Below, piece after piece: positions 19,128 to 28,061 of a stretch of 58,225 nucleotides of DNA; the first letter of the stretch is position 1; each line of letters starts with the position of its first letter. This stretch comes from Stenotrophomonas sp. HITSZ_GD. GTDB lineage: Bacteria; Pseudomonadota; Gammaproteobacteria; Xanthomonadales; Xanthomonadaceae. Both the position numbers and the translations under genes were made by a program. The stretch is from NCBI RefSeq assembly GCF_029543105.1, contig NZ_JARQXB010000016.1:1-58225 (forward strand), given 5' to 3'. The notes beneath the pieces were generated by a model. That model had not been told where the DNA came from. It worked only from the letters and a program-made list of their open reading frames with translations, and did not search any database.

Positions 19128-19850
19128 ATGTTCCGAGCAGCGAACAAGCAGGTGTGTGTCGCCGTCGCCGCCGCGCTGGCCCTGTCGGCCTGCGCCACCG
19201 GTGGCTCGTATGTGCAGCAGGACCCGTACGGCAACCCGACCCAGCAGCAGAACAAGACTGGGCGCAATGCGCTGATCGGCGCGGCCATTGGCGTGGCCGG
19301 CGGCCTGCTGACCGGCGACAGCGCCACCGAGCGCCGCCAGCACGCGATGATCGGCGCCGGCATCGGCGCGCTCGGCGGTGCGGCCATCGGCCAGTACCAG
19401 GATCGCCAGGAGCGCGCGCTGCGCGAGCGCACCGCCAACACCGGCATCGAGGTCTCGCGCCAGGGCGACAACATCACGCTCAACCTGCCGGATGGCGTGA
19501 CGTTCGACTTCAACAAGGCCACGCTGAAGCCGGATTTCTACTCCGCGCTCAACGGCGTGGCCGCCACGTTGAAGGAGTACAACCAGACGATGGTGGAAGT
19601 GGTGGGCCACACCGACAGCATCGGCAGTGACGCGGTGAACCAGCGCCTGAGCGAGCAGCGCGCCGACTCGGTGGCGCAGTACCTCAGCGCGCAGGGCGTG
19701 CAGCGCGAGCGCATGGAGGTGCTGGGCATGGGCAAGCGCATGCCGATCGCCGACAACAACACCGATGCCGGCCGCGCGAAGAACCGCCGCGTGGAGATTC
19801 ACCTGATCCCGCTGCGCGAGGGGACGCCGGGTACGACCGGCATGAACTAA
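19128..19850 (+). CDS. OmpA-family lipoprotein (YiaD-like)
   Basis: A 240-aa envelope protein. The lipobox LSACA makes it a lipoprotein. Two Gly-rich hydrophobic stretches (about residues 45-60 and 75-90) resemble glycine-zipper segments. The C-terminal OmpA domain (about 115-235) has FDFNKATLKP, VVGHTDSIGS and the peptidoglycan-binding NQRLSEQRADSV and NRRVEI. It probably links the outer membrane to peptidoglycan. ATG 19128 has a strong AAGGAGG site. A 14-bp terminator follows directly, so the gene is monocistronic. Confidence 0.9.
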   Translation: MFRAANKQVCVAVAAALALSACATGGSYVQQDPYGNPTQQQNKTGRNALIGAAIGVAGGLLTGDSATERRQHAMIGAGIGALGGAAIGQYQDRQERALRERTANTGIEVSRQGDNITLNLPDGVTFDFNKATLKPDFYSALNGVAATLKEYNQTMVEVVGHTDSIGSDAVNQRLSEQRADSVAQYLSAQGVQRERMEVLGMGKRMPIADNNTDAGRAKNRRVEIHLIPLREGTPGTTGMN

Positions 19851-19860
19851 AACGCAGTAC

Positions 19861-19892
19861 GAAGAAAAGGCCGCGGAAGCGGCCTTTTCTTC
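19861..19892 (+). terminator. Terminator after the OmpA-family gene
   Basis: A perfect 14-bp stem, GAAGAAAAGGCCGC with its complement, closes a GGAA tetraloop and includes a TTTT run in the 3' arm. It lies 10 nt after the stop codon. The rest of the 356-nt gap to 20207 holds repeat copy 2 and no gene that I can support. Confidence 0.85.
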
Positions 19893-19968
19893 GCCCACGA
19901 GAACACCCGCGCAACACCGCACTGTTCGGCAGGTGCCGCATGAAACGTTCGGGCAACCGGGGGCATGT

Positions 19969-20043
19969 CTTTCCGGGATCGTAGGCGACACGGATGTCGC
20001 CTACGAGCCTCCATGGATGGATTCACGGCGTGTCCCGGAAAGG
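19969..20043. repeat. GTAG-type stem-loop repeat, copy 2
   Basis: Nearly identical to positions 1-75 over its whole length, with single substitutions in the outer left arm (GGATC for GGACC), the inner loop (CACGG for CATGG) and ATGGATGG for ATGGAGGG. The outer and inner inverted repeats are kept. It is in the same orientation as copy 1 and lies in an intergenic gap. Confidence 0.85.
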
Positions 20044-20206
20044 CATGGCCCCCGGTGGCCGCGCGACGCGCCAGAGCGCCGACCCATCCCGCACGACGGC
20101 TTCAACCAAAGCTGCAACCCATTGGATTGTTCGCAAAGCCAGTCGCCGGCGTGCTTCCTAACATGCTTGGCCCTCGACGCCGTCAGCGTCTCCTTCGGTC
20201 AACGTC

Positions 20207-20593
20207 ATGTCCCAGTTCCGCAATTTCTTCTTGCTCGGCGCGCTCAGCGTCGCGTCGTTCCCGTCGCTCGCACAAAGTGCCGACGACGGCCTCGCCAATA
20301 CCACCTGGGTACTGTGCGAACGTGCCCAGCCCGGTGAAGGCCAGGCCCGCGATGCGCTGGTGTTCGATGCCGACGGCAGCGGCCGCGTCATTCGCGCGCA
20401 GGGCAATGTGGCCTTCCGCTACCAACGCCAAGGCAACGCCATCGCGCTCAGCCCGCCGGGGGCCCGGCAGGCGGTCATGCTGGACATGGAAGCCGGCGAC
20501 GCGCGCATGCTGCTGCGCGGGCCGGATGGGCGGCAGATTGCCAGCTATGCGCGGCAGGGCAGTGCGGCCATGGCCCGCTGCACCGCGCGCTGA
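20207..20593 (+). CDS. Small secreted protein, unknown function
   Basis: A 128-aa protein with a clear signal peptide (about residues 1-23, cleavage after SLAQS or nearby). The mature part is about 105 residues, probably beta-rich, with two Cys (CERAQ and the C-terminal RCTAR) that could form a disulfide. I do not recognise the family. No strong Shine-Dalgarno site is seen before ATG 20207. A hairpin terminator follows 5 nt after the stop, before the convergent lysR gene. Confidence 0.65.
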   Translation: MSQFRNFFLLGALSVASFPSLAQSADDGLANTTWVLCERAQPGEGQARDALVFDADGSGRVIRAQGNVAFRYQRQGNAIALSPPGARQAVMLDMEAGDARMLLRGPDGRQIASYARQGSAAMARCTAR

Positions 20594-20598
20594 GCAGG

Positions 20599-20625
20599 GC
20601 GGCGTCCCGGGTGGACGCCGCTTTC
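20599..20625 (+). terminator. Terminator between the secreted-protein gene and lysR
   Basis: GCGGCGTCC (20599-20607) pairs with GGACGCCGC (20613-20621) around a 5-nt loop, followed by TTTCC. The 9-bp GC-rich stem lies between convergent genes and may serve both. Confidence 0.6.
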
Positions 20626-20633
20626 CGTGGCCG

Positions 20634-21686
20634 TCAGGCGGTCACCTTCTCCAGGATGCGCTTGCCTTCGGCCTGCAGCTCGACCTCGGCCTCCTGCACC
20701 TGCCCGGCTTCTTCCTGCGCCTGCCGCGCCTGCGCGGCCGCCAGCTTCGCCGCCGGGCACTGGGCCATCATGTAGTTCGCGTCGAAGTTGAGCTTGTCCA
20801 CGAGGAAATCGACGAACGCGCGGACCTTCGGCGAAATCAGCCGCCCACCGGCGAAGACCGCGTTGAAGTCCACTTCCGGGCCCGTCCAGCCGGCGAGCAC
20901 GCGGCGAATCATGCCTGACTCGATGAACGGCTTGGCCATCACATCACCGGTGAGCATCAGGCCCTCGCCGCACAACAGCGCGCCGTTGAGCGCCGACGGG
21001 TCGTTGGCCACCATCAGCGGATTCACCGCGAAATCGCGCAGCTCCGCGCCGTCGGTGAGCGACCAGTAGAAACGGTTGTTGCTCACCGTGTTGGTGCGGC
21101 TCTTGCGCATCGCCAGCGTGCGGTGGAACTGCAACTCGTCCGGATGCAGCGGCTCGCCATAGCGCTCGATGTACGCCGGGCTGGCGAACACCTGCGTGCG
21201 CAGGCTGCCGAGCTTGCGCGCCACCAGGTTCGAATCCGGCAGCGAGCCCACGCGCAGGGCCAGGTCGGCCTCGCCGGCGATCAGGTCCAGCTTCTCGTTG
21301 CCTAGGTGCATGTCGAGCTGGATTTCCGGATACAACGCATGGAATTCGCCCAGCAGCGGCGCGATCCAGGTAATGCCGATCGAGTAGGGCACGGTAAAGC
21401 GCAGCCAGCCGCGCGGGCCGGACTGCAATTGGCCCACCGCGCTCTCGGCTTCCTCGAGTTCGCGCGCGATGCGCTGGCAGTGTTCGTGGTACACCGAGCC
21501 CGCCTCGGTAAGACCGATGCGGCGAGTGGTCCGGTGCAGCAGGCGCGCGCCGAGGCGCTGCTCCAGTTCCTGCACCTTGCGGCTGACGGTGGTCTTGGGC
21601 AGGCCGAGCGCGTTGGCGGCGGCGATGAAGCTGCCCTGTTCGACCACCTTGACGAAGATCAGGGTGTCGTTGAGATCGCGGGTCAT
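20634..21686 (-). CDS. smeRv: LysR-type regulator of the divergent RND operon (SmeRv-like)
   Basis: A 350-aa LysR-family transcription factor. The winged helix-turn-helix (about residues 5-65) includes VEQGSFIAAANALGLPKTTVSRKVQELE. The effector domain runs from about 95 to 300. The C-terminal ~40 residues are Ala/Gln/Glu-rich and extend beyond the usual family length. It is divergent from the efflux operon across a 140-nt gap, the arrangement of smeRv and smeU1VWU2X in Stenotrophomonas maltophilia. The symbol is therefore based on synteny and not on measured identity. Confidence 0.85.
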   Translation of the reverse strand: MTRDLNDTLIFVKVVEQGSFIAAANALGLPKTTVSRKVQELEQRLGARLLHRTTRRIGLTEAGSVYHEHCQRIARELEEAESAVGQLQSGPRGWLRFTVPYSIGITWIAPLLGEFHALYPEIQLDMHLGNEKLDLIAGEADLALRVGSLPDSNLVARKLGSLRTQVFASPAYIERYGEPLHPDELQFHRTLAMRKSRTNTVSNNRFYWSLTDGAELRDFAVNPLMVANDPSALNGALLCGEGLMLTGDVMAKPFIESGMIRRVLAGWTGPEVDFNAVFAGGRLISPKVRAFVDFLVDKLNFDANYMMAQCPAAKLAAAQARQAQEEAGQVQEAEVELQAEGKRILEKVTA

Positions 21687-21723
21687 GCGGGACTCCGGGA
21701 TGGGGGCGGGGAGGGGGATGGGG

Positions 21724-21770
21724 GATTAGACCGTCTCCGGGACGATTATTCCCCTAAATCCGGACTAATC
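21724..21770. promoter_or_regulatory. Candidate LysR-regulator binding region
   Basis: GATTAGACCG (21724-21733) and CCGGACTAATC (21760-21770) form an inverted repeat, GATTAGNCCG, about 40 nt centre to centre. Related GATTAT and CTAAAT words lie between. The region sits in the gap between the divergent lysR gene and the efflux operon, where LysR regulators normally bind. Confidence 0.5.
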
Positions 21771-21826
21771 AAGTGCGGCTTCGGGGCGTAACTTGGCGCC
21801 CATTCCAGAACCCCCCGAGGTGCGCC

Positions 21827-22054
21827 ATGTGGCTGCGTCGTCTATTCGGCTTGCCCCCGTCCCGCAAGGAAGCGCTTGAAGGCGCCTTCGACCCGGTGTC
21901 CTTCAACGTGAATGCGCGTCATCCGCAGGCTTTCCGCGAATTTACCCCGCCGCCGGCGCGGCAGGGCGGCGGGCAGTTCCGGCTGGCCGCCCGCCGGGAC
22001 AGCCGGTGGGGCGGTATCCGTATTGTCCCGATTCCGGGAGTAAAAGTCCCATGA
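21827..22054 (+). CDS. Small protein at the head of the efflux operon
   Basis: A 75-aa basic protein (MWLRRLFGLPPSRKEALEG...) with no recognised domain. It overlaps the following dehydrogenase gene by 4 nt (ATGA at 22051), which suggests it is translated and coupled. It has a CGAGG ribosome site. The described smeU1VWU2X operon starts with the dehydrogenase, so this is an extra leader gene or a short ORF of uncertain reality. Confidence 0.5.
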   Translation: MWLRRLFGLPPSRKEALEGAFDPVSFNVNARHPQAFREFTPPPARQGGGQFRLAARRDSRWGGIRIVPIPGVKVP

Positions 22055-22818
22055 GCGGGATGCTCCAGCCGGAGGTGCTGGTGCTCGGCGGGACCGGCAC
22101 GGTGGGCGGCGGCGTGATCGCCGCGCTGCTGGAAGCCGGCAGCCGGGTGCTGGCGGTGGGCCGCAGCGCCGAGCGCCTGAAGGCGCTGCGCGGACGCTTC
22201 GCCGACGCGCCCGGCCTGGAGACCCTCGTCGGCTCGGTCGCCGACGACGCCGGTGCCGAGGCGCTGGCCGCCCGCATCGCCGAGCGCGAACACCCGTTGT
22301 CGGCCGTGGTCGCCAGCCTTGGCAGCCCGCTGACCAGTGGGCGCATGATTGACCGGCCGGCCTCGCAGCTGCTGCGCCGCCTGCAACGCGACCTGCTGCC
22401 CCACCTGGCCGCCGCCCGCCACCTGCTGCCGCTGCTGGCCGATCTGGGCGGGCGCTATGTATTGGTAGGCAGCCCGTGCGCGCTGCGGCCGTGGGCCGGG
22501 CATGGCGAAGCTTCCGTCACCGGCTCGGCCACGCGGATGCTCGCCCAGGTGCTGCACGAGGAAGCCCAGCCGCTGGGCGTGCGCGTGCAGCTGCTGCAGG
22601 TCGAAGAACCGGTGTGTGATCCGTCGAACAAGCGGCAGGCCTGCGCCGAGTGGTTCAGCCCGCTGGCGGTGGGCCGCTGCGCGGTGTCGCTGCTGGCCGG
22701 GCGCGGCCAGCCCGGCCAGGTGATCGTCAGTACCGACAAGAAACTCGCTTCGCAACCGGTCGCAGGAAAGCTGGCCGGTATTCCTCTCCCCCTCTCCCTC
22801 CATGAGGTATCACCATGA
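22051..22818 (+). CDS. smeU1: Short-chain dehydrogenase, SmeU1-like
   Basis: A 255-aa Rossmann-fold protein of the SDR superfamily. The nucleotide-binding GGTGTVGGG lies near residues 12-20. The catalytic Tyr-x-x-x-Lys motif is not evident: the expected region reads YVLVGSPCALRPW, so it may be an atypical or non-catalytic SDR. It overlaps both neighbours by 4 nt. The position before the adaptor gene matches smeU1 in S. maltophilia. The role of SDRs in this efflux operon is not established. Confidence 0.8.
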   Translation: MSGMLQPEVLVLGGTGTVGGGVIAALLEAGSRVLAVGRSAERLKALRGRFADAPGLETLVGSVADDAGAEALAARIAEREHPLSAVVASLGSPLTSGRMIDRPASQLLRRLQRDLLPHLAAARHLLPLLADLGGRYVLVGSPCALRPWAGHGEASVTGSATRMLAQVLHEEAQPLGVRVQLLQVEEPVCDPSNKRQACAEWFSPLAVGRCAVSLLAGRGQPGQVIVSTDKKLASQPVAGKLAGIPLPLSLHEVSP

Positions 22819-24020
22819 AGCCGAACGCCACCCCGTTCCTGTCTTCCTTCCGTTCGCCGTTGCGCAATGCGCTGGCCGCCGCCGTGTTCGCCGCGGTGCT
22901 GGCCGGGTGCGGCTCGCGGGCCGCCGAGCAGGGCGCCCCGCCGCCGCCGGCCGTCGGCGCCGCGCCGGTGCTGGTCAAGCAGGTCTCGCAGTGGGACGAA
23001 TTCACCGGGCGCATCGAGCCGGTGGAAAGCGTCGAACTGCGCCCGCGCGTGTCCGGCTACATCGACAAGGTCAACTACGCCGAAGGCCAGGAAGTGAAGA
23101 AGGGCGATGTGCTCTTCACCATCGACGACCGCAGCTACAAGGCCGAGTTGAATCGGGCTCAGGCCGCGCTGGTCCGCGCCCGCAGCCAGGCCGAACTGGG
23201 CCGCAGCGAGGCGTCGCGCGCGCGCAAGCTGGCCGACCAGCAGGCCATCTCCACCGAGAGCTGGGAGCAGCGCAAGGCCGCCGCCGACCAGGCCGTGGCC
23301 GACGTGCTCGCCGCCGAAGCGGCGGTGGAGACCGCGCGCCTCAACCTGGACTGGACCCGCGTGCGCTCGCCGATCGACGGCCGCGCCGGGCGCGCGCAGG
23401 TCACCGCCGGCAACCTGGTCAGCGCCGGCGATGCCGCCAGCGTGCTGACCACGGTGGTCTCGCAGGACAAGGTGTTCGTGTACTTCGACGCCGATGAAGG
23501 CACCTTCCTGCGCTACAGCCAGATGGCACGCAGCGGCGAGCGCCCGAGCGAGCGCGACGGCCAGCTGCCGGTGCGCATCGGCCTGGTGGGCGAGGACGGC
23601 TACCCGCACACCGGCCGCGTCGATTTCCTCGACAACCAGGTGACCCGCAGCACCGGCACCATCCGCGTGCGCGCGGTGCTCGACAACGCCCAGCGCCAGT
23701 TCACCCCGGGCCTGTACGCCCGCGTGCAGCTGCTGGGCAGCGGCGAGTTCAAGGCGGTGCTGGTGGATGACAAGGCCATCCTCACCGACCAGGACCGCAA
23801 GTACGTCTACGTGGTCGACAAGGACAACAAGGCCCAGCGCCGCGACGTCCAGCTCGGCCGCACCGCCGAAGGGCTGCGCATCGTCACCAGCGGCCTGGCC
23901 GCCGGCGACCGCGTGATCATCGACGGCGTGCAGAAGGTCTTCATGCCGGGCATGCCGGTCGACGCCAAGGCGGTGTCGATGCAGGCACCGCCGCCGGCGA
24001 AGAAGACCGCGATGAACTGA
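22815..24020 (+). CDS. smeV: RND efflux periplasmic adaptor, SmeV-like
   Basis: A 401-aa membrane-fusion protein. The N-terminal lipobox LAGCG (about residues 30-34) is followed by the lipoyl halves (RIEPVESVELRPRVSGYI and later WTRVRSPIDGRAGRA), an alpha-hairpin, and beta-barrel and membrane-proximal domains. It joins the inner-membrane pump to the outer-membrane channel. The start overlaps the SDR stop (ATGA). A 117-nt gap with a perfect hairpin separates it from the pump gene. Confidence 0.92.
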   Translation: MKPNATPFLSSFRSPLRNALAAAVFAAVLAGCGSRAAEQGAPPPPAVGAAPVLVKQVSQWDEFTGRIEPVESVELRPRVSGYIDKVNYAEGQEVKKGDVLFTIDDRSYKAELNRAQAALVRARSQAELGRSEASRARKLADQQAISTESWEQRKAAADQAVADVLAAEAAVETARLNLDWTRVRSPIDGRAGRAQVTAGNLVSAGDAASVLTTVVSQDKVFVYFDADEGTFLRYSQMARSGERPSERDGQLPVRIGLVGEDGYPHTGRVDFLDNQVTRSTGTIRVRAVLDNAQRQFTPGLYARVQLLGSGEFKAVLVDDKAILTDQDRKYVYVVDKDNKAQRRDVQLGRTAEGLRIVTSGLAAGDRVIIDGVQKVFMPGMPVDAKAVSMQAPPPAKKTAMN

Positions 24021-24050
24021 TCCCGCCACACCCGTTGTTCGCGTCCCCGC

Positions 24051-24074
24051 GCGCCGGCTCCGACGAGCCGGCGC
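24051..24074 (+). other. Intra-operon hairpin between adaptor and pump genes
   Basis: GCGCCGGCTC and GAGCCGGCGC form a perfect 10-bp stem with a CGAC loop. No T-run follows. It could stabilise processed mRNA ends or cause partial termination within the efflux operon. Confidence 0.55.
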
Positions 24075-24137
24075 CGGGCCGGCATTGCCACCCAGCTCCC
24101 TGCGGCACACCGGCCATACCACCCAAGGACCTTCCCC

Positions 24138-27100
24138 ATGGACTTTTCCAGATTTTTCATCGACCGGCCGATCTTCGCCGCGGTGTTGTCGATCGTCATC
24201 TTCGCCGCAGGCCTGATCGCCATCCCGATGCTGCCGATCGGCGAGTATCCCGACGTGGTGCCGCCCTCGGTGGTCGTGCGTACGGTGTACCCGGGCGCCA
24301 ACCCCAAGGTCATCGCCGAAACCGTCGCCACGCCGCTTGAAGAGGCGATCAACGGCGTCGAGAACATGATGTACATCAAGTCGGTCGCCGGCTCCGACGG
24401 CGTGCTGCAGATGACCATCACCTTCCGCCCGGGCACCGACCCGGACGATGCGGCGGTGAAGGTGCAAAACCGCGTGGCCCAGGCCCAGGCCCGCCTGCCC
24501 GAGGACGTGCGCCGCCAGGGCGTGACCACGCAGAAGCAGTCGCCGACCTTCCTGATGGTCGTGCACCTGACCTCGCCCAAGGGCAAGTACGACACGCTGT
24601 ACCTGCGCAACTACGCCCGCCTGCACGTGAAGGACGCGCTGGCGCGCATCCAGGGCGTGGGCGATGCGCAGGTGTTCGGCGGCGGCGACTACGCCATGCG
24701 CGCCTGGCTGGACCCCGAGCGCGTGGCCGCGCGCGGGCTGACCGCCAGCGACGTGGTGGCCGCGATGCGCGAGCAGAACGTGCAGGTCTCGGCCGGCCAG
24801 CTCGGCGCCGAACCCATGCCCGACAGCAAGTTCCTGACCCTGATCAACGCCCAGGGCCGCCTGCGCAGCGAGCAGGAGTTCGGCGACATCATCCTCAAGA
24901 CCGGCAGCGACGGCGAGGTGGTGCGCCTGGCCGACGTGGCGCGCATCGAGCTGGGTGCGGGCGACTACACCCTGCGTTCGCAGCTGGACGGCAAGAACGC
25001 GGTGGGTATCGGTATCTTCCAGGCGCCGGGCGCCAACGCGCTGGACATCCGCGACAAGGTGATCGCGCAGATGGACGAGCTGCAGGCGCGCTTCCCGGAG
25101 GACGTGAAGTACGAAGCGGTGTACGACACCACGATCTTCGTGCGCGATTCGATCAGCGCGGTGGTGCACACGCTGCTGGAGGCGATCCTGCTGGTGGTGC
25201 TGGTGGTGATCCTGTTCCTGCAGACCTGGCGCGCCTCGATCATCCCGCTGATCGCCGTGCCGGTGTCGGTGGTGGGCACGTTCGCCGCGCTGTACCTGCT
25301 GGGCTTCTCGATCAACACGCTGACCCTGTTCGGGCTGGTGCTGGCGATCGGCATCGTGGTCGACGACGCGATCGTGGTGGTGGAAAACGTCGAGCGCAAC
25401 ATCGAAGAGGGGCTGAGCCCGCTGGCGGCCGCGCACCAGGCCATGAAGGAGGTCTCCGGGCCGATCATCGCCATCGCGCTGGTGCTGTGCGCGGTGTTCG
25501 TGCCGATGGCCTTCCTGTCCGGCGTCACCGGCCAGTTCTACAAGCAGTTCGCGGTGACCATCGCCATCTCCACGGTGATCTCGGCGATCAACTCGCTGAC
25601 CCTGTCGCCGGCGCTGGCCGCGCGCCTGCTGCGGGCGCATGACGCGCCCAAGGACGCGCCGTCGCGCCTGATCGACCGCCTGTTCGGCTGGGTGTTCCGC
25701 CCGTTCAACCGGTTCTTCAAGCGCAGCTCGGAAGGCTACCAGGGCTCGGTGTCGAAGATCCTCGGCCGCCGCGGCGTGGTGTTTGCCGTGTATATCGCCC
25801 TGCTGCTGGCCACCGGCCTGATGTTCAAGGCCGTGCCGGGCGGTTTCATCCCGACCCAGGACAAGATGTACCTGATCGCGGGCGTGAAGCTGCCAGAAGG
25901 CGCGTCCATCGAACGCACCGACGCGCTGCTGCGCAAGGTCACCGACATCGCCATGCACACCGAGGGCGTGGAGCATGCCATCGCGTTCCCCGGCCTCAAC
26001 GCGCTGCAGTTCACCAACACGCCCAACACCGGCGTGGTGTTCCTGACCCTGCAGACCTTCTCCGAGCGCCATCGCTCGGCGTTGGAGATCAACGCGGAGA
26101 TCAACCAGAAGGTATCGGCCCTCGGCGATGGCATGGCGTTCGCCTTCATGCCGCCGCCGATCCTGGGCCTGGGCAACGGCAATGGCTACCAGCTGTTCAT
26201 CGAGGACCGCGGCAACCTGGGCTACGGCGCGCTGCAGAACGCGGTGAACATGATGCAGGGTGCCATCGCGCAGACCCCGGGCATGGCCTATCCGATCGGC
26301 ACCTACCAGGCCAACGTGCCGCAGCTGGATGCCGAGGTGGACCGTGCCAAGGCCAAGGCGCAGGGCGTGCCGCTGACCGAGCTGTTCGACACGCTGCAGA
26401 CCTACCTGGGCTCGTCCTACGTCAACGACTTCAACCAGTTCGGCCGCACCTGGCAGGTGATCGCCCAGGCCGACGCGCCGTTCCGCGACAGCGTGGAGGA
26501 CATCGGCCGCCTGCGTACCCGCAACGACCGCGGCGAGATGGTGCCGATCGGCTCGATGGTGACGATCAAGCAGACCTACGGCCCGGACCCGGTGCTGCGC
26601 TACAACGGTTACCCGGCGGCCGACCTGGCCGGCGAGGCCGATGCGCGGATGCTGTCCTCCACCGAGGCCATGCACAAGGTCGAGGAGCTGGCCAAGCAGG
26701 TGCTGCCGAACGGCATGAACATCGAGTGGACCGACCTGAGCTACCAGCAGTCCACCCAGGGCAAGGCCGCGCTGGTGGTGTTCCCGCTGGCCGTGCTGCT
26801 CGCCTTCCTCGTGCTGGCGGCGCTGTATGAGAGCTGGACCCTGCCGCTGGCGGTGATCCTGATCGTGCCGATGACCCTGCTGTCCGCGCTGTTCGGCGTG
26901 TGGCTCACCGGTGGCGACAACAACGTGTTCGTGCAGGTGGGCCTGGTGGTGCTGATGGGCCTGGCGTGCAAGAACGCCATCCTGATCGTCGAGTTCGCCC
27001 GCGAGCTGGAGCTGCAGGGCAAGGGCATCGTCGAAGCGGCGCTGGAAGCCTGCCGCCTGCGTCTGCGCCCGATCGTGATGACCTCCATCGCGTTCATCGC

Positions 27101-27299
27101 CGGCACCGTGCCGCTGGTGTTCTCGCATGGCGCCGGCGCCGAAGTGCGCTCGGCCACGGGCATCACGGTGTTTGCCGGCATGCTCGGCGTGACCCTGTTC
27201 GGCCTGTTCCTGACCCCGGTGTTCTACGTCGCCCTGCGCAAGCTGGCCGGGCGCCCGCTGGTATCGCATGCGCCCGAAGCGCACGCGCAGCACGTCTGA
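24138..27299 (+). CDS. smeW: RND multidrug efflux transporter, SmeW-like
   Basis: A 1053-aa inner-membrane proton-driven pump of the HAE-1 family (MexF/AcrB type). It starts MDFSRFFIDRPIFAAVLS, as in these proteins. Twelve membrane segments are expected, and TM4 carries the proton-relay GIVVDDAIVVVEN with the two Asp. The second-half counterpart is GLACKNAILIVEFA. Two large periplasmic loops follow TM1 and TM7. In S. maltophilia the homologous system exports chloramphenicol, quinolones and tetracyclines; specificity here is inferred from synteny only. Confidence 0.95.
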   Translation: MDFSRFFIDRPIFAAVLSIVIFAAGLIAIPMLPIGEYPDVVPPSVVVRTVYPGANPKVIAETVATPLEEAINGVENMMYIKSVAGSDGVLQMTITFRPGTDPDDAAVKVQNRVAQAQARLPEDVRRQGVTTQKQSPTFLMVVHLTSPKGKYDTLYLRNYARLHVKDALARIQGVGDAQVFGGGDYAMRAWLDPERVAARGLTASDVVAAMREQNVQVSAGQLGAEPMPDSKFLTLINAQGRLRSEQEFGDIILKTGSDGEVVRLADVARIELGAGDYTLRSQLDGKNAVGIGIFQAPGANALDIRDKVIAQMDELQARFPEDVKYEAVYDTTIFVRDSISAVVHTLLEAILLVVLVVILFLQTWRASIIPLIAVPVSVVGTFAALYLLGFSINTLTLFGLVLAIGIVVDDAIVVVENVERNIEEGLSPLAAAHQAMKEVSGPIIAIALVLCAVFVPMAFLSGVTGQFYKQFAVTIAISTVISAINSLTLSPALAARLLRAHDAPKDAPSRLIDRLFGWVFRPFNRFFKRSSEGYQGSVSKILGRRGVVFAVYIALLLATGLMFKAVPGGFIPTQDKMYLIAGVKLPEGASIERTDALLRKVTDIAMHTEGVEHAIAFPGLNALQFTNTPNTGVVFLTLQTFSERHRSALEINAEINQKVSALGDGMAFAFMPPPILGLGNGNGYQLFIEDRGNLGYGALQNAVNMMQGAIAQTPGMAYPIGTYQANVPQLDAEVDRAKAKAQGVPLTELFDTLQTYLGSSYVNDFNQFGRTWQVIAQADAPFRDSVEDIGRLRTRNDRGEMVPIGSMVTIKQTYGPDPVLRYNGYPAADLAGEADARMLSSTEAMHKVEELAKQVLPNGMNIEWTDLSYQQSTQGKAALVVFPLAVLLAFLVLAALYESWTLPLAVILIVPMTLLSALFGVWLTGGDNNVFVQVGLVVLMGLACKNAILIVEFARELELQGKGIVEAALEACRLRLRPIVMTSIAFIAGTVPLVFSHGAGAEVRSATGITVFAGMLGVTLFGLFLTPVFYVALRKLAGRPLVSHAPEAHAQHV

Positions 27300-27326
27300 T
27301 TCCTATCCCCCTTGAGGAGCAATGCA

Positions 27327-28061
27327 ATGACTACTTCGCAGAAGATCGCCCTCGTCACCGGTGCCACCCGTGGCATCGGCCTGGAAACCGTGCGCCAGCT
27401 GGCCCAGGCCGGCGTGCACACGCTGCTGGCCGGCCGCAACCGCGAGCGCGCGGTGGAAGCGGCGCTGAAGCTGCAGGCCGAGGGCCTGCCGGTGGAGGCC
27501 ATCGCGCTGGACGTGACCGACGCCAAGTCGATCGCCGCCGCCGTGGCCGAGGTGCGCGAGAAGTACGGCCGCCTGGACATCCTGGTCAATAACGCCGGCA
27601 TCATCGTCGACGAGTTCGGCCGCGCCCCGTCCGAGCAGACGCTGGACACCTGGCGCACCACCTTCGACACCAACCTGTTCGCGCTGGTCGCGGTGACCCA
27701 GGCCTTCCTGCCGCTGCTCAAGGCCGCGCCGGCCGGGCGCATCGTCAACGTGTCGAGCATCCTGGGCTCCATCGCGCTGCACAAGGATCCGTCCTCGCCG
27801 ATCTACGACTTCAAGGTGCCGGCCTACAACGTCTCCAAGAGCGCGGTGAACGCCTGGACCGTGCAGCTGGCCTACGAACTGCGCGACACCCCGCTGAAGG
27901 TCAACACCATCCACCCCGGCTACGTGAGGACCGACATGAACCAGGGCCAGGGCGAGATCGACATTCCCGAGGGCGCCAAGAGCAGCGTGGAACTGGCGCT
28001 GATCGGTCCGGACGGCCCGAACGGCAGCTTCAGCCACCTGGGCCAGGAGCTGCCGTGGTGA
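27327..28061 (+). CDS. smeU2: Short-chain dehydrogenase/reductase, SmeU2-like
   Basis: A 244-aa classical SDR with TGATRGIG for NAD(P) binding (about residues 12-19), NNAG, the catalytic Ser in VSSILGS, YNVSK as the Tyr/Lys pair, and HPGYVRTD. All catalytic residues are intact, in contrast to the first SDR of this operon. ATG 27327 has a GAGGAG site. The stop overlaps the next start by 1 nt (TGATG). It sits between pump and outer-membrane channel, as smeU2 does. Confidence 0.9.
   Translation: MTTSQKIALVTGATRGIGLETVRQLAQAGVHTLLAGRNRERAVEAALKLQAEGLPVEAIALDVTDAKSIAAAVAEVREKYGRLDILVNNAGIIVDEFGRAPSEQTLDTWRTTFDTNLFALVAVTQAFLPLLKAAPAGRIVNVSSILGSIALHKDPSSPIYDFKVPAYNVSKSAVNAWTVQLAYELRDTPLKVNTIHPGYVRTDMNQGQGEIDIPEGAKSSVELALIGPDGPNGSFSHLGQELPW

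Noticed and set aside
22455-27293. A 1612-codon open frame on the minus strand opposite the efflux genes
   Set aside because: It is a high-GC antisense shadow: His/Arg/Gln/Ala-rich with no domain, opposite clear RND and adaptor genes.
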